The notes: a model not told the origin generated them from the sequence alone. A stretch of 64,000 nt of DNA from an actinobacterium LLX17 (GCA_000471045.1 KI301992.1:1868060-1932059); one strand, 5' to 3'. Shown: positions 48,106 through 62,511, counted from the first letter of the stretch. Program-made: numbers and translations.

Positions 48106-48246
48106 ATGACTGACATGCCGAGCGAGGACCCGCGGATCTCCGACGACGAGGCCGACGACCCCAAGCACAAGACGACGGACCCGGACAACGACTCCGACGT
48201 CGACGACCCGGACGCCCCGGCCCCCTTCTCGGGCCCCTACGCCTGA
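48106..48246 (+). CDS. Small, very acidic protein
   Basis: 46 residues (ATG 48106; ATG 48085 would give 53). About one third Asp/Glu: SEDPRISDDEADDPKHK and then DPDNDSDVDDPDAPAPF. No family recognised. It lies in the gap between treZ and the second glgX. Third positions are G/C-rich. It could be a real small protein or an untranslated stretch. Confidence 0.45.
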   Translation: MTDMPSEDPRISDDEADDPKHKTTDPDNDSDVDDPDAPAPFSGPYA

Positions 48247-48280
48247 GGTTCGCGCACCACCTGCCTGTCACAGTGGGGTC

Positions 48281-50407
48281 ATGGCTCTGCACCCCACGCC
48301 CGACACCCAGGTGCTCGCCGGCCGCCCCTTCCCGCTCGGCGCCCACCCCGAGGCCGGTGGCGTGCGGTTCGCGGTCGCCAGCAGCATCGCCGACCTCGTC
48401 GAGCTCTGCCTCGTCGACGATGACGGCACCGAGCGCCGCATCGAGCTGACCGAACGCACCTTCGGCGTGTGGCACGGCCTCGTGCCGGGCGTGCTGCCCG
48501 GCCAGAAGTACGGCTTCCGCGTCCACGGCCCGTACGAGCCGAAGACCGGCATGCGCTGCAACCCGCACAAGATCCTGCTCGACCCCTACGCGCGCCGCAT
48601 CGCCGGCAGCCTCACGGATCTGGAGGCCGCGGTCGGCTACGCCGACGAGCCCGACGGGGTCGAGATGGCGACCGTCGACTCCCTCGGCCACGTGCCGCTC
48701 AGCGTCGTGACCAGCCCCGGCGGACCCGACACCGGCGTCAAGCCCGACGTGCCGTTCGAGGAGGCCGTCGTCTACGAGCTGCACGTCAAGGGCTTCACGC
48801 AGCAGCATCCTGACGTGCCCGAGCACCTGCGTGGCACCTACCTCGGCCTGGCGCACCCCGCCGTGATCGACCACCTCGTCCGCCTCGGCGTCACGACGGT
48901 CGAGCTGCTGCCGGTGCACGCGTTCACCGACGAGCCCGCGCTGATGCGCAACGGACGGCACAACTACTGGGGCTACTCCCCCCTCGGCTACTTCGCGCCG
49001 CACGCCGGCTACGCCAGCGAGCCCGGCCGCGAGATCGAGGAGTTCCGAACGATGGTCGCCGCGCTGCACGCCGCCGGCCTCGAGGTGCTCGTCGACGTCG
49101 TGTTCAACCACACCTGCGAGGGCGGCCCGGACGGTCCGACCCTGAGCCTGCGCGGGTACGAGGCACCCGCCTACTACCTGCACGATGACGACGGCCACAT
49201 GGCCGACATCACCGGGTGCGGCAACACGTTGGAGGCCGCCTCCCCCACCGTCGTCCGACTGGTCACCGACTCGCTGCGCTACTGGACCACCGAGCTCGGG
49301 GTCGACGGCTTCCGCTTCGACCTCGCCAGCACGATGGGACGTCCCAACGGCGGCGCCTTCGACCGCGACGCGACGCTGCTCACGGCCATCACGACCGACC
49401 CCGTGCTGTCGCGCTGCAAGCTGATCGCCGAGCCGTGGGACGCGACCGGCGAGGGCTACAAGGTCGGCAAGTTCGGCGCCCAGTGGGCCGAGTGGAACGG
49501 CATCTACCGCGACACCGTGCGCGACTTCTGGCGCGGACAGTCCGGCGGCGTCGACGACCTCGCCTACCGACTGTCGGGCTCGTCCGACCTCTACGACCAC
49601 ACCTTCCGCCGGCCGTGGCAGTCCATCAACTTCGTCAACGCCCACGACGGCTTCACCCTGCGCGACCTCGTCAGCTACGACCACAAGCACAACGAGGCCA
49701 ACGGCGAGGAGAACCGCGACGGCACCGACGACAACCGCTCGTGGAACCACGGCGTCGAGGGCGAGACCGACGACCCCGAGATCCGCGCGCTGCGCGCCCG
49801 TCAGGCCCGCAACCTGTTCGCCACGCTGCTGCTCTCGACCGGCACGCCGATGTTCGTGGCCGGCGACGAGCGCTGGCGCACCCAAGGCGGCAACAACAAC
49901 GCCTACTGCCTCGACGGCCCCACCTCCTGGGTCGACTGGACGTCCACCCAGGAGTCCGACGAGATGCTGGCGTTCGCCCGCCGCGTCGTCCACCTGCGCG
50001 CCAAGAGCCCGGCGCTGCGCCAGCCCGAGTTCTTCGACGGACGCACGACCCCTACGGGACGTCCCGACCTGATCTGGTTGCGGCCGGACGGCCAGGAGAT
50101 GACCGAGGCCGACTGGCTCGACCCCGAGCGGCACACCCTGAGCATGTGGATCGACGGCTCCAACAGCCAGTCGCGCACCCGCGAGGGCGAGCTGATCAGC
50201 GACCACTCCTGGCTGCTGCTCATGCACGCCGGCGCCGAGCCGATCGACGTCGTCCTGCCGGGCGCCGAGTTCGGCGAGACGTTCCGGCCGTCGCTCGACA
50301 CCACCTCGCCCGACGGTGCGCCGGCCGACACGACCCTCACGGCGGGCAGCACCGTCACGCTCCAGGGCCGCTCCCTCCTGCTGCTCAAGGCCCCCCGCGA
50401 GAGCTGA
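48281..50407 (+). CDS. Glycogen debranching enzyme GlgX/TreX-type, copy 2
   Basis: 708 residues, GH13. It resembles copy 1 ([50 protein letters not shown]) and keeps the catalytic set: Asp in [11 protein letters not shown], Glu in [13 protein letters not shown], Asp in [13 protein letters not shown]. It is clearly a paralogue, not a recent duplicate. The pairing of two GlgX enzymes suggests different chain-length preferences. CACAGT lies 6 nt before ATG 48281, so it is probably transcribed separately from treZ. Confidence 0.94.
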   Translation: MALHPTPDTQVLAGRPFPLGAHPEAGGVRFAVASSIADLVELCLVDDDGTERRIELTERTFGVWHGLVPGVLPGQKYGFRVHGPYEPKTGMRCNPHKILLDPYARRIAGSLTDLEAAVGYADEPDGVEMATVDSLGHVPLSVVTSPGGPDTGVKPDVPFEEAVVYELHVKGFTQQHPDVPEHLRGTYLGLAHPAVIDHLVRLGVTTVELLPVHAFTDEPALMRNGRHNYWGYSPLGYFAPHAGYASEPGREIEEFRTMVAALHAAGLEVLVDVVFNHTCEGGPDGPTLSLRGYEAPAYYLHDDDGHMADITGCGNTLEAASPTVVRLVTDSLRYWTTELGVDGFRFDLASTMGRPNGGAFDRDATLLTAITTDPVLSRCKLIAEPWDATGEGYKVGKFGAQWAEWNGIYRDTVRDFWRGQSGGVDDLAYRLSGSSDLYDHTFRRPWQSINFVNAHDGFTLRDLVSYDHKHNEANGEENRDGTDDNRSWNHGVEGETDDPEIRALRARQARNLFATLLLSTGTPMFVAGDERWRTQGGNNNAYCLDGPTSWVDWTSTQESDEMLAFARRVVHLRAKSPALRQPEFFDGRTTPTGRPDLIWLRPDGQEMTEADWLDPERHTLSMWIDGSNSQSRTREGELISDHSWLLLMHAGAEPIDVVLPGAEFGETFRPSLDTTSPDGAPADTTLTAGSTVTLQGRSLLLLKAPRES

Positions 50408-50446
50408 ACGGGTTTACGTCTGGGCGCGTCCGGGCACACTGCGGAG

Positions 50447-51127
50447 GTGAGCAACAGTCCCCGCCTGATCCCGGTGTCCGAGCCGAAGAACCCCGAGGCC
50501 GCCGTCCTCGTGCTGCACGGTGGCGCGAGCCGCCAGGGCAACCCGATGGTGAGCCCCACGCAGCTCTCGGTGCTGCGCATGATCCCGATCGCCAAGCGCG
50601 TGGCCCGGGCCGGCGGCAAGCGCCTCGCCGTCTACCGGCTGCTGAACTCCACGCGCGGCTGGGACACGAATCACACGCCGGTCGACGACGTGCACTGGGC
50701 GATCGACCAGATGCACGCCGACCTCAACGACCGGCTCCCCGTCGGGCTGGTCGGGCACTCGCTCGGCGGACGGGCCGCGATCCTGGCCGGCGATCGACCG
50801 GAGGTGCGCAGCGTCGTCGCGCTCAACCCCTGGGTCTACCCCACCGACGGCGGCGCCGACCTGTCCGGACGGCGTGTGCTCGTGGTCCACGGCACCGCCG
50901 ACCGCATCGCACCGCTCACCAACGCCGCTGCAGCAGCCCAGGGGCTCTCGCGCACCGCCGACGTCTCGTTCGTCCGCGTCGACGGCGGCAAGCACGCCAT
51001 GCTGCGCCACCACAGCGTCTACGACCAGCTCGCCGCCGACTTCGCTGCCGCGACCCTGCTGCCCGGCACCGAGCCCGCGCCGCTCGTGGCCCGCATCCTC
51101 GCCGGCGAGCACTCGATCGACATCTGA
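50447..51127 (+). CDS. Alpha/beta-fold hydrolase, dienelactone hydrolase-like
   Basis: 226 residues. Nucleophile elbow [12 protein letters not shown] (Ser), Asp in [12 protein letters not shown], His in [14 protein letters not shown]. The oxyanion segment is [12 protein letters not shown]. This complete triad belongs to the DLH/esterase-like group. No substrate is clear. It lies between the second glgX and glgE, in the same direction. CACACT sits 6 nt before GTG 50447; GGAG also precedes it. Confidence 0.87.
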   Translation: MSNSPRLIPVSEPKNPEAAVLVLHGGASRQGNPMVSPTQLSVLRMIPIAKRVARAGGKRLAVYRLLNSTRGWDTNHTPVDDVHWAIDQMHADLNDRLPVGLVGHSLGGRAAILAGDRPEVRSVVALNPWVYPTDGGADLSGRRVLVVHGTADRIAPLTNAAAAAQGLSRTADVSFVRVDGGKHAMLRHHSVYDQLAADFAAATLLPGTEPAPLVARILAGEHSIDI

Positions 51128-51219
51128 CTGGCGTTCGCGGTTTTGCGGGATCGCGCCCGGGTACGACTCCCGCTAGGTTCGAAGAGACAGCCACCAACGA
51201 CGCACTGGGAGCTCACTGG

Positions 51220-53163
51220 ATGACTGGCCGCCTCGGCATCGACGACGTCAGGCCCGTCTCGGGCGACGGCACGTACCCCTCCAAGGCGGTGGTGGGCGAG
51301 CACGTCCCCGTCTCCGCCACGGTGTGGCGCGAAGGACACGACGCAGTGTCCGCCACCGTGGTGTGGCGCGGTCCGGGCGAGCAGACCGACCGCACCACCC
51401 GCATGTCCGAGCAGGGCACCGGGCTCGACCTCTTCGCCGCCACGATCGTGCCCGACGCGCCGGGTGAGTGGACGTTCCGCGTCGACGCCTGGAGCGACCC
51501 GTGGGCCACCACGGTCCACGCCATCGAGGCGAAGCTCGCCGCCGGGCAGACGCCCGAGGAGCTGGCCAACGACCTCGAGCTCGCCGCCCGCCTGCTCGAC
51601 CAGGTGGGCACCCTCGACGGCGCTGCCGATGCGCTGCGCGACACCGACCTCCCGCTCGGCGCCCGGGTGGGTCCCGCGCTCTCGCCCGAGGTCCGCCGCG
51701 CGATGCACGACCACCCCGTGCGCGAGCTCGTGACGCAGGGCGTCACGAAGCGCCTCTGGGTCGACCGCCAGCGTGCGGCGTTCAGCGCCTGGTACGAGTT
51801 CTTCCCCCGTTCCACGGGCGGTGTCGACGCCGACGGGACCCCGATCCACGGCACGTTCCGCACCGCCGTCACCGAGCTCGAGCGCGCCGCCGCCATGCGG
51901 TTCGACGTCGTCTACCTGCCGCCCATCCACCCCATCGGCCGGCTCAACCGCAAGGGCCCCAACAACACGCTGACCCCGGGCCCGCAGGACGTCGGCTCCC
52001 CGTGGGCCATCGGCGCCGACGAGGGCGGGCACGACGCGATCCACCCCGAGCTCGGCACCGAGGCCGACTTCGTCGCCTTCATCGCCCGCGCGAAGGAGCT
52101 CGGCCTCGAGGTCGCGCTCGACTTCGCGCTGCAGGCCGCGCCCGACCACCCCTGGGTCGTCGACCACCCCGAGCTGTTCACGACGCTGCCCGACGGCACC
52201 ATCGCGTACGCCGAGAACCCGCCCAAGAAGTACCAGGACATCTACCCCCTGAACTTCGACAACGACCCCGAGGCCGCCCGCGCCGAAATGCTGCGCGTGG
52301 CCCTGCACTGGGTCGAGCTGGGCGTGCGCATCTTCCGCGTCGACAACCCGCACACCAAGCCGCCGAGCTTCTGGGCCTGGCTCATCGCCGCGATCAAGGC
52401 CGAGCACCCCGACGTGCTGTTCCTGTCCGAGGCGTTCACCCGCCCGGCGCGCATGTGGGGCCTGGCGCGCCTGGGCTTCACCCAGAGCTACACGTACTTC
52501 ACGTGGCGCACCGCGAAGGACGAGCTGATCGAGTTCGGCGAGGACCTCCGCGACCACTGGGACGAGGGTCGCGGCAACCTCTTCGTCAACACGCCCGACA
52601 TCCTCCCCGAGCACCTGCAGACGGGTGGTCCGGGCATGTTCGCGCTGCGCGCCGCACTGGCTGCCACCCTGTCGCCGTCGTGGGGCGTCTACGCCGGCTA
52701 CGAGCTCTTCGAGCACGAGGCGGTGCGACCCGGCAGCGAGGAGTACCTCGACTCCGAGAAGTACGAGCTGCGTCCGCGCGACTTCGCCGGTGCGCTGGCC
52801 GAGGGCCGTTCGCTCGAGCCGTGGCTCACCCGCCTCAACGAGATCCGCCACGCGCACCCGGCGCTGCACCAGATGCGCACGCTGCAGTTCCACCACGTCG
52901 ACCACGACGCGCTGCTGGCCTACTCCAAGACCGACCCCTCCACCGGTGACGTCGTCGTGGTGGTCGTGTCCCTCGACCCGTACGAGCCCCGTGAGGCCAC
53001 GCTGCACCTCGACCTCGCCGCGCTCGGCTTCCACGCCGACGAGACCGTCGACGCCCACGACGAGGTCACCGGCGAGACCTTCACCTGGGGGCCGGCCAAC
53101 TACGTCCGCCTCGACCCCGCCCGTGCGTGCGCGCACGTGGTCTCCCTGACCCGACGAAAGTGA
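51220..53163 (+). CDS. glgE: GlgE maltosyltransferase (maltose-1-phosphate dependent)
   Basis: 647 residues, GH13_3. It transfers maltose from maltose-1-phosphate to the non-reducing end of alpha-1,4-glucan. Catalytic Asp in [17 protein letters not shown], Glu in [14 protein letters not shown] and Asp in [17 protein letters not shown]. The N-terminal ~100 residues are the FN3-like domain and helices seen in this enzyme. GGGAG before ATG 51220 supports the start. First gene of glgE-treS-pep2-glgB-cupin. A TAGGTT hexamer at 51174-51179 could be the promoter -10. Confidence 0.96.
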   Translation: MTGRLGIDDVRPVSGDGTYPSKAVVGEHVPVSATVWREGHDAVSATVVWRGPGEQTDRTTRMSEQGTGLDLFAATIVPDAPGEWTFRVDAWSDPWATTVHAIEAKLAAGQTPEELANDLELAARLLDQVGTLDGAADALRDTDLPLGARVGPALSPEVRRAMHDHPVRELVTQGVTKRLWVDRQRAAFSAWYEFFPRSTGGVDADGTPIHGTFRTAVTELERAAAMRFDVVYLPPIHPIGRLNRKGPNNTLTPGPQDVGSPWAIGADEGGHDAIHPELGTEADFVAFIARAKELGLEVALDFALQAAPDHPWVVDHPELFTTLPDGTIAYAENPPKKYQDIYPLNFDNDPEAARAEMLRVALHWVELGVRIFRVDNPHTKPPSFWAWLIAAIKAEHPDVLFLSEAFTRPARMWGLARLGFTQSYTYFTWRTAKDELIEFGEDLRDHWDEGRGNLFVNTPDILPEHLQTGGPGMFALRAALAATLSPSWGVYAGYELFEHEAVRPGSEEYLDSEKYELRPRDFAGALAEGRSLEPWLTRLNEIRHAHPALHQMRTLQFHHVDHDALLAYSKTDPSTGDVVVVVVSLDPYEPREATLHLDLAALGFHADETVDAHDEVTGETFTWGPANYVRLDPARACAHVVSLTRRK

Positions 53164-53167
53164 GTGC

Positions 53168-56379
<3,212 letters not shown>

Positions 56380-56381
56380 GC

Positions 56382-58343
56382 ATGGACACGACGTACGAGC
56401 CCACCGTGGGCGACCTCGACCTCCACCTGATCGCCGAGGGCCGCCACGAGCGCCTCTGGGACGTCCTGGGTGCCCACGTGCGATCGCTTGACGCTGACGA
56501 TGGCACCGCCACACCCGGCACCACCTTCGCGGTCTGGGCACCCCACGCCCAGATGGTGCAGGTCGCCGGCGACTTCAACGACTGGGACGGCGGACGCCAC
56601 CCCATGCGTCCGCTGGGCGGTCCCGGCGTCTGGGAGCTCTTCGTGCCCGGCATCGGTGCCGGCACCCACTACAAGTTCCGCATCCAGGGTCCCGACGGCT
56701 CGTGGCACGAGAAGGCCGACCCCATGGCGTTCGGCACCGAGGTGCCGCCGGCCACCGCGTCGGTCGTCGTCGACCCGCAGCACACCTGGAAGGACGACGC
56801 CTGGGTCGCCCAGCGCGACGCCACCGTGTGGCTCGACGCCCCGATGAGCATCTACGAGGTGCACCTCGGATCGTGGCGCCAGGGGCTCGACTACCGCGAG
56901 CTGGCCGACGCCCTCGCCGATCACGTCGAGGCCACCGGGTTCACCCACGTCGAGCTCATGCCCGTCGCCGAGCACCCCTTCGGCGGCTCCTGGGGCTACC
57001 AGGTCACCTCGTACTACGCGCCCACCTCGCGCTTCGGCTCCCCCGACGACTTCCGCTGGTTCGTCGACCGCCTGCACCAGCGCGGCATCGGCGTCATCGT
57101 CGACTGGGTGCCGGCGCACTTCCCGAAGGACGAGTGGGCGCTGGCCCGCTTCGACGGCCAGCCGCTCTACGAGCACCCCGACCCGCGCCGCGGCGAGCAG
57201 CCCGACTGGGGCACCTACGTGTTCGACTTCGGCCGCCCCGAGGTGCGCAACTTCCTGGTCGCCAACGCGCTGTACTGGATCGAGGAGTTCCACCTCGACG
57301 GCCTGCGGGTCGACGCCGTGGCCTCGATGCTCTACCTCGACTATTCGCGCAACGACGGCGAGTGGGAGCCCAACAAGCACGGCGGACGCGAGAACCTCGA
57401 GGCCGTCCAGCTGCTGCAGGAGCTGAACGCCACGGTCTACAAGCACCACCCCGGCGTCGTCATGGTGGCCGAGGAGTCGACGGCCTGGCCGGGCGTCAGC
57501 CGCCCCACCGACAGCGGCGGCCTGGGCTTCGGCTTCAAGTGGAACATGGGCTGGATGCACGACACGCTTTCGTTCCTCGGCAACGACCCCGTGCACCGCT
57601 CGTACCACCACGGCGAGATGACGTTCGCGATCGACTACGCGTGGACCGAGAACTTCATCCTGCCGATCTCGCACGACGAGGTCGTGCACGGCAAGGGCTC
57701 CCTGTGGGAGCGCATGCCCGGTGACGACTGGAACAAGGCCGCCGGAGTCCGTTCGCTGCTGGCCTTCATGTGGGCCCACCCCGGCAAGCAGATGCTGTTC
57801 ATGGGGGGTGAGTTCGCCCAGGAGGGCGAGTGGGCCGAGTCGCGGTCGCTCGACTGGCACCAGGCCGGCGAGCCGCTGCACGCCGGCGTGCAGAAGCTGG
57901 TCAGCGACCTCAACGCCATCTACCGCGACGCCCCCGCGTTGTACTCGGCCGACGGCCGTCCCGAGGGCTTCCATTGGATCGACGCCTCCGACACCGAGCG
58001 CAACATCATCTGCTTCCTGCGCATCGGCAGCGACGGCTCGCGTTTGGCCTGCCTGGCCAGCTTCTCCGGCAGTCCGCACCACGACTACCGCGTGGGCCTG
58101 CCGCTCGCGGGGCCGTGGCGCGAGGTGCTCAACACCGACGCCCAGGTCTACGGCGGATCCGGTGTCGGCAACATGGGCCACGTCGAGGCCGAGGGCACGC
58201 CGTGGCACAACCAGCCCGCATCAGCGCTCGTGCAGCTGCCGCCGTCCGGCGTGCTGTGGCTCGTCCCCGACGAGCCGCCCACCGCCCCCAGCACGGGTGG
58301 CAAGCGCAAGGCCCAGACCGATGCACCGGAGGTGACCCCGTGA
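56382..58343 (+). CDS. glgB: 1,4-alpha-glucan branching enzyme
   Basis: 653 residues, GH13_9. It creates alpha-1,6 branches. CBM48-like region ([22 protein letters not shown]), then catalytic Asp in [19 protein letters not shown], Glu in [14 protein letters not shown] and Asp in [14 protein letters not shown]. Slightly shorter than some relatives because the first N-domain is reduced. It starts 2 bp after pep2; its TGA overlaps the cupin GTG. Confidence 0.96.
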   Translation: MDTTYEPTVGDLDLHLIAEGRHERLWDVLGAHVRSLDADDGTATPGTTFAVWAPHAQMVQVAGDFNDWDGGRHPMRPLGGPGVWELFVPGIGAGTHYKFRIQGPDGSWHEKADPMAFGTEVPPATASVVVDPQHTWKDDAWVAQRDATVWLDAPMSIYEVHLGSWRQGLDYRELADALADHVEATGFTHVELMPVAEHPFGGSWGYQVTSYYAPTSRFGSPDDFRWFVDRLHQRGIGVIVDWVPAHFPKDEWALARFDGQPLYEHPDPRRGEQPDWGTYVFDFGRPEVRNFLVANALYWIEEFHLDGLRVDAVASMLYLDYSRNDGEWEPNKHGGRENLEAVQLLQELNATVYKHHPGVVMVAEESTAWPGVSRPTDSGGLGFGFKWNMGWMHDTLSFLGNDPVHRSYHHGEMTFAIDYAWTENFILPISHDEVVHGKGSLWERMPGDDWNKAAGVRSLLAFMWAHPGKQMLFMGGEFAQEGEWAESRSLDWHQAGEPLHAGVQKLVSDLNAIYRDAPALYSADGRPEGFHWIDASDTERNIICFLRIGSDGSRLACLASFSGSPHHDYRVGLPLAGPWREVLNTDAQVYGGSGVGNMGHVEAEGTPWHNQPASALVQLPPSGVLWLVPDEPPTAPSTGGKRKAQTDAPEVTP

Positions 58344-58663
58344 CCGATCTGACGTCGCTCGTCGAGGAGCTGCTGACCACCGCCCGGGCCCACGCCTCCG
58401 GACGCGGGGGGCGATCCGTCCGGGGCGGTCAGGAGACGCACCTGCACCACATGGTGCTGGCTCTGACCGCCGGTTCGAGCCTGTCCGAGCACGAGAGCCC
58501 CGGCGAGGCCACCCTGCTCGTCCTGCACGGACGGGTCCGGCTCGAGGCCGGCGACGACGCATGGGACCTGGGCGCCGGCGAGCTGGCCGACATCCCGCCC
58601 CGCCGGCACGGCCTCACCGCACTGGAGGACAGCGCCGTCATGCTCACCACGGTGCGCATCTAG
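58340..58663 (+). CDS. Cupin-domain protein
   Basis: 107 residues from GTG 58340, overlapping the glgB stop by 4 nt (GTGA). A helical head is followed by one cupin barrel: [55 protein letters not shown]. The metal-binding histidine set is incomplete. It might bind a small ligand and act as a regulator of this operon; function unknown. Confidence 0.88.
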   Translation: MTDLTSLVEELLTTARAHASGRGGRSVRGGQETHLHHMVLALTAGSSLSEHESPGEATLLVLHGRVRLEAGDDAWDLGAGELADIPPRRHGLTALEDSAVMLTTVRI

Positions 58664-58752
58664 CACGGGTCCGGACGCACGAGCTGCGGGGATCCCTCGA
58701 CGCGCGACGTCGTCGCGGGTGGTGGGGCCCATCTCGATTCGCGGAGCCTTCG

Positions 58753-58813
58753 ACGACATGACTGAGCCCCGCCACCCCCGAAGAACGGGGGTGGCGGGGC
58801 TCAGTCATGTCGT
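58753..58813 (-). terminator. 28-bp perfect stem-loop between ssrA and the cupin gene
   Basis: Arms 58753-58780 and 58786-58813 are perfect complements, with a 5-nt loop (AAGAA). It directly abuts the 3' end of ssrA: its outermost base is the tmRNA discriminator. The glgB/cupin operon and ssrA converge on it, so it likely ends both transcripts. Confidence 0.85.
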
Positions 58814-59180
58814 GGAGCTGCGGGGAATCGAACCCCGGTCCTCTGGCGCTGCATCAGGTCTTCTCCGGGTGCAGTTCGTCAGATCGCTTTTCTCGGCCCT
58901 GGTGCTCGGACGAACACGTCACCAACAGGCTCAGTCACGAAAAAGTCCCGATCACGCCTCGCGACGCGGCATGACCAGCAAGTCCCCTGAATGAGACAGA
59001 CGATCCGGGACGGGGACGCTCCCGGGTCTGCCCTTCACCAGTCGCTGTCAGGCAGCGAGGGCGAAGTCAGTGCGCTTTGAATCGGCACTTGTGGGTTGCA
59101 ACGAACGTTCAAGAGATGACGTTGCCTTCTCTACCCGCTTCACCTGATCCGAACGACCACAGTCGAAACCGATCAGCCCC
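58813..59180 (-). ncRNA. ssrA: Transfer-messenger RNA
   Basis: Minus strand, 368 nt. The 5' end GGGGCTGATCGGTTTCGACT pairs with the 3' end (CAGCTCC), the T-arm is GGGGTTCGATTCCCC. The reading frame in the middle ends AAGCGCACTGACTTCGCC-CTCGCTGCCTGA, giving the tag ADSKRTDFALAA. The genome continues CGA after the discriminator, so the terminal CCA is not encoded and must be added. It rescues stalled ribosomes by trans-translation. A 60-120 codon ORF overlapping this region is a chance reading. Confidence 0.96.
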
Positions 59181-59364
59181 TCTGGAGTTGTCAATCTTCA
59201 CCAGCATAACCCCTGGTGGACGCCGAGCATTCCCGTTCGTCACTCGTCGCCGTCCGATCGGACGGTCACTCTGGCAACCGAAGGTACCGTGATCGGGGCG
59301 CACTGTGGGCTCCATCACACCTTGTGATCACCACCCTGTGGATCAGGGACATAGGAGGCTTCTG

Positions 59365-60411
59365 ATGAGAAGCCGTACATCACAGCACCGTTCCACCCCG
59401 CCGAACCGCCCCCGCCCCCGCCGGTTCCGCCCCTTCCGCACCACCGCCGCCATCACCACGGCGCTGGCCACTGCGCTCGCCTTCACCGCGATCCCCGCCG
59501 CCCACGCCATCGCCACGGCGCCGGACCTCGGCACCGCTGCCGAGTACTCGGTGCTCGGCGGACAGAGGGTCACGAACACCGGGCCGTCGGTCCTCGCCGC
59601 CAGCGTCGGCGTGCACCCGGGCACCGCCATCACCGGATTCGGACCCGGGACGTACGGCGGAGAGATCCACGCCGGCGACGCAGAAGCGATCCAGGCCCAG
59701 AGCGACCTCACGGCCGCGTACATCTCCACGGGAGGCCAGGCCACGGACACCACGCTCGAGCCTCCCGCGCCCGGCGCACCCGTCGAGCTCGGGGGACGCA
59801 ACCTGGTTCCCGGGGTCTACACCGTCGCCAGCGGTGCGCAGCTGACCGGCCCGCTGACCCTCGATGCCGGCGGCGACCCGGACGCGGTCTTCGTGTTCCA
59901 GATCGGCGAGGCCCTCAACACCTTCACCGGCAGCAGTGTCGTCCTGCTGGGCGACGCGAGCCCCTGCAACGTGTACTGGCAGGTGACCAGCTCGGCCGTC
60001 CTCGGCACCAGCAGCTCGTTCGTCGGCACCATCATGGCGCTGACCTCGATCTCGCTGCAGAACGGCGCGACCCTCGACGGACGGGCCCTGGCCCGCAACG
60101 GCTCGGTCACCCTCGACAACAACGTCATCGGCACCGACCCGTGCTTCGCTCCGGAGGAGGAGCCCGAGCCTGAGCCGGAACCCGAGCCCGATCCCGTGCC
60201 CGGGACCGGGACCGGTGGCAGCGCCGGATCAGGCCCGCCCCCCGTGGACGTGCCCGGAAGCCCCGGTTATCCCGGCGGTCCGGGCTACCCGGGTGGCAAC
60301 CTGCCCGACGTGGGTGGCGGGATCGGCGCAGTCCCGATCACGCTCGCGGCACTGGCCGTGCTGGTCGGCGCTGCCCTCCTCCGCGGTGGCCGGCGTCAGC
60401 TGAGCTTGTAG
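59365..60411 (+). CDS. Ice-binding-like (DUF3494) surface protein
   Basis: 348 residues from ATG 59365, with AGGAGG at 59353-59358. After a long signal peptide (to ~AHAIA) comes a DUF3494 domain: DLGTAAEYSVLGGQRVTNTG, VLAASVGVHPGTAITGF, GGRNLVPGVYTVASGAQLTG, VFVFQIGEALNTFTGS, CNVYWQVTSSAVLGTSSSFVGTIMA. This fold makes the beta-solenoid of ice-binding proteins. A Glu/Pro repeat, a Gly/Pro/Tyr stretch and NLPDVGG with a last helix and RGGRR suggest wall or membrane anchoring. The stop region overlaps the convergent acyl-CoA dehydrogenase by 16 nt. Confidence 0.9.
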   Translation: MRSRTSQHRSTPPNRPRPRRFRPFRTTAAITTALATALAFTAIPAAHAIATAPDLGTAAEYSVLGGQRVTNTGPSVLAASVGVHPGTAITGFGPGTYGGEIHAGDAEAIQAQSDLTAAYISTGGQATDTTLEPPAPGAPVELGGRNLVPGVYTVASGAQLTGPLTLDAGGDPDAVFVFQIGEALNTFTGSSVVLLGDASPCNVYWQVTSSAVLGTSSSFVGTIMALTSISLQNGATLDGRALARNGSVTLDNNVIGTDPCFAPEEEPEPEPEPEPDPVPGTGTGGSAGSGPPPVDVPGSPGYPGGPGYPGGNLPDVGGGIGAVPITLAALAVLVGAALLRGGRRQLSL

Positions 60412-61589
60412 TCCTTCAGCAGGGCGCGTCCGATGATCATCTTCTGGATGTCGGACGTGCCCTCGCCGATCAGCATGAAGGCCGACTCGCGGTACAGGCG
60501 CTCGATCTCGTACTCCTTGGAGTAGCCGTAGCCGCCGTGGATGCGGAACGACGCCTCGACGACCTCGTTGCAGTACTCGCTGGCGAGCATCTTGGCCATG
60601 CCGGCCTCGACGTCCATGCGCTTGCCGGAGTCCTTGAGGCGCGCGGCCTTGACCACCATCGTGTGCGCGGTCTCGACCTTCGTGGCCATCTCGGCCAGGC
60701 GGAACAAGATGGCCTGGTGCTGGGCGATCGGCTTGCCGAAGGTCTCGCGCTGCTGCGCGTAGGCGATGCCGAGCTCGAACGCGCGGTTGGCGATGCCGAC
60801 GGCGCGGGCGCCGACGTTGACGCGGCCCACCTCGACGCCGTCCATCATCTGGTAGAAGCCCTTGCCGGGCGCGCCGCCGAGGACCTGGTCGGCCGAGATC
60901 TTGTGCTTGTCCAGGATCATCTCGGTCGTGTCGATGCCCTTGTAGCCCATCTTGTCGATCTTGCCCGGGATCGTGACGCCCTGAGCGGTCTCGCCGAAGC
61001 CGGGCTCCTTCTCGATGAGGAAGGTCGACATGTTCTGGTAGACGCTGTCGGCACCCTCGTCGGTCTTGCAGAGCACTGCCACGAGGTTCGACGATCCACC
61101 GTTCGTCAGCCACATCTTCTGGCCGGTGATCTCGTAGCCGTCGTCGGTCTTCACGGCCTTCGTGGAGATGGCCGAGACGTCGGAGCCGAGCGACGGCTCG
61201 CTCATGCTGAAGGCGCCACGGACCTCGCCGGTGGCCATCTTCGGCAGGTACTTCTGCTTCTGCTCGTCGGTGCCGTGCTGGATCAGCATGTACGCCACGA
61301 TGAAGTGCGTGTTGATGACGCCCGACACGCTCATCCAGCCGCGGGCGATCTCCTCGACGACCAGCGCGTAGGTCAGCAGCGACTCACCGAGTCCGCCGTA
61401 CTCCTCGGGGATCATGAGACCGAAGATGCCGAGCTCCTTGAGGCCCTCGACGATCTCCGTCGGGTACTCGTCCTTGTGCTCCAGCTCGGTGGCGACCGGG
61501 ATGATCTCCTTCTCCACGAACTGCCGGACGACCTTGAGGATCTCCTGCTGCTCCTCGGTCAGACCTTCGGTGGTGACGAGACGACCCAT
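60396..61589 (-). CDS. Acyl-CoA dehydrogenase
   Basis: 397 residues. FAD-linked ACAD: EYPTEIVEGLKELGIFGLMIPEEYGGLGESLL, the AFSMSEPSLGSDVSAI signature 1, QKMWLTNGG, and signature 2 in FRIHGGYGYSKEYEIERLYRESAFMLIGEGTSDIQKMIIGR, with the catalytic Glu in EGTS. It probably acts in beta-oxidation or amino-acid breakdown; chain length cannot be told. GGAGTCACGC precedes ATG 61589. Confidence 0.93.
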   Translation of the reverse strand: MGRLVTTEGLTEEQQEILKVVRQFVEKEIIPVATELEHKDEYPTEIVEGLKELGIFGLMIPEEYGGLGESLLTYALVVEEIARGWMSVSGVINTHFIVAYMLIQHGTDEQKQKYLPKMATGEVRGAFSMSEPSLGSDVSAISTKAVKTDDGYEITGQKMWLTNGGSSNLVAVLCKTDEGADSVYQNMSTFLIEKEPGFGETAQGVTIPGKIDKMGYKGIDTTEMILDKHKISADQVLGGAPGKGFYQMMDGVEVGRVNVGARAVGIANRAFELGIAYAQQRETFGKPIAQHQAILFRLAEMATKVETAHTMVVKAARLKDSGKRMDVEAGMAKMLASEYCNEVVEASFRIHGGYGYSKEYEIERLYRESAFMLIGEGTSDIQKMIIGRALLKDYKLS

Positions 61590-61638
61590 GCGTGACTCCT
61601 GTACGAGTGGAGGGGAGGACAGGCGCACTCTACCGGCA

Positions 61639-62511
61639 CTAGTCCGCGAGCACCGGCGTGGTCGGCCGACGCCGCGCGGTGACGATCGCGAGTCCCGCCA
61701 GGATCAGCCCGAGGCCCGCGTACACGCCCCACGGCGGCGCCTGGCCCAGGAAGACGGCCGCCAGGAGGGCGGCCACCGGCACCTCGAGCAGCAGCAGGAG
61801 CGAGATCAGCACGGGACTCATCACCGCGAGCAGGTGGTTGAGCAGCGAGTGCCCGAGGAACTGGGCGCTGACCGTCACGGCGGCGATCAGCAGCCAGTCG
61901 CGGCTCGAGAACCCGACCAGGTCGACGCCCGAGACCACCACGCCGAGCAGCAGCGTGGCCGCGCAGATGCCGTAGCAGACGGCGGTGTAGGCGGTCGTCG
62001 ACAGCTCGCGCCGCACCTCCTGCCCCGCCACCAGGTACAGCGCGGCGAAGAACCCGCCCAGCACCGCGAGACCGTCACCGGCAAGCGCACGTGTCGAGAC
62101 CGTCAGGTCGGTGCCGGAGACCACCAGGACCCCCGCGATCGCCAGGGCCGAGCCGAGGACCGCCGCCAACGGCACCGGGACCCCACGGATCCGGTCGACC
62201 ACCAGGACCCAGACCAGCTGGGTCGTCACGAGGGCCGTGGCCGCCGCGACCGACGTCAGCTTGAGCGCCCCCACCCACGTGGCGAAGTGCAGCGCCAGCA
62301 TGACCCCGGCGAACAGCACCGCTCGCCGGCCCCGTGGCGACAGCGCGGCGAGCTCTCCACGCCGGCGCACGCCCGCCATCGGCAGCAGCACGGCTGCGGC
62401 GGCGGCGTTGCGCCAGAAGGCGATCGCTAGTGCCGGCGCCGTCGTCGCGGCCATCAGGGGCCCGGAGGCGGACACACCCAGGACCGCGATGGCGGCGAGG
62501 AGGGCGTTCAC
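61639..62511 (-). CDS. DMT-superfamily (EamA) transporter
   Basis: 290 residues with ten predicted helices in two EamA repeats: LLAAIAVLGVSASGPLMAATT, WRNAAAAAVLLPMAG, VVDRIRGVPVPLAAVLGSALAIAGVLVV for the first, and AVCYGICAATLLLGVVV, LISLLLLLEVPVAALLAAVFLGQAP for the second. Probable metabolite or amino-acid exporter. Start GTG 62511 has CACACT 7 nt upstream. Confidence 0.9.
   Translation of the reverse strand: MNALLAAIAVLGVSASGPLMAATTAPALAIAFWRNAAAAAVLLPMAGVRRRGELAALSPRGRRAVLFAGVMLALHFATWVGALKLTSVAAATALVTTQLVWVLVVDRIRGVPVPLAAVLGSALAIAGVLVVSGTDLTVSTRALAGDGLAVLGGFFAALYLVAGQEVRRELSTTAYTAVCYGICAATLLLGVVVSGVDLVGFSSRDWLLIAAVTVSAQFLGHSLLNHLLAVMSPVLISLLLLLEVPVAALLAAVFLGQAPPWGVYAGLGLILAGLAIVTARRRPTTPVLAD

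Noticed and set aside
58719..58994. ORF of 91 codons over the 3' half of ssrA
   Set aside because: The region is clearly tmRNA on the other strand; the ORF crosses the hairpin and the tRNA-like part.
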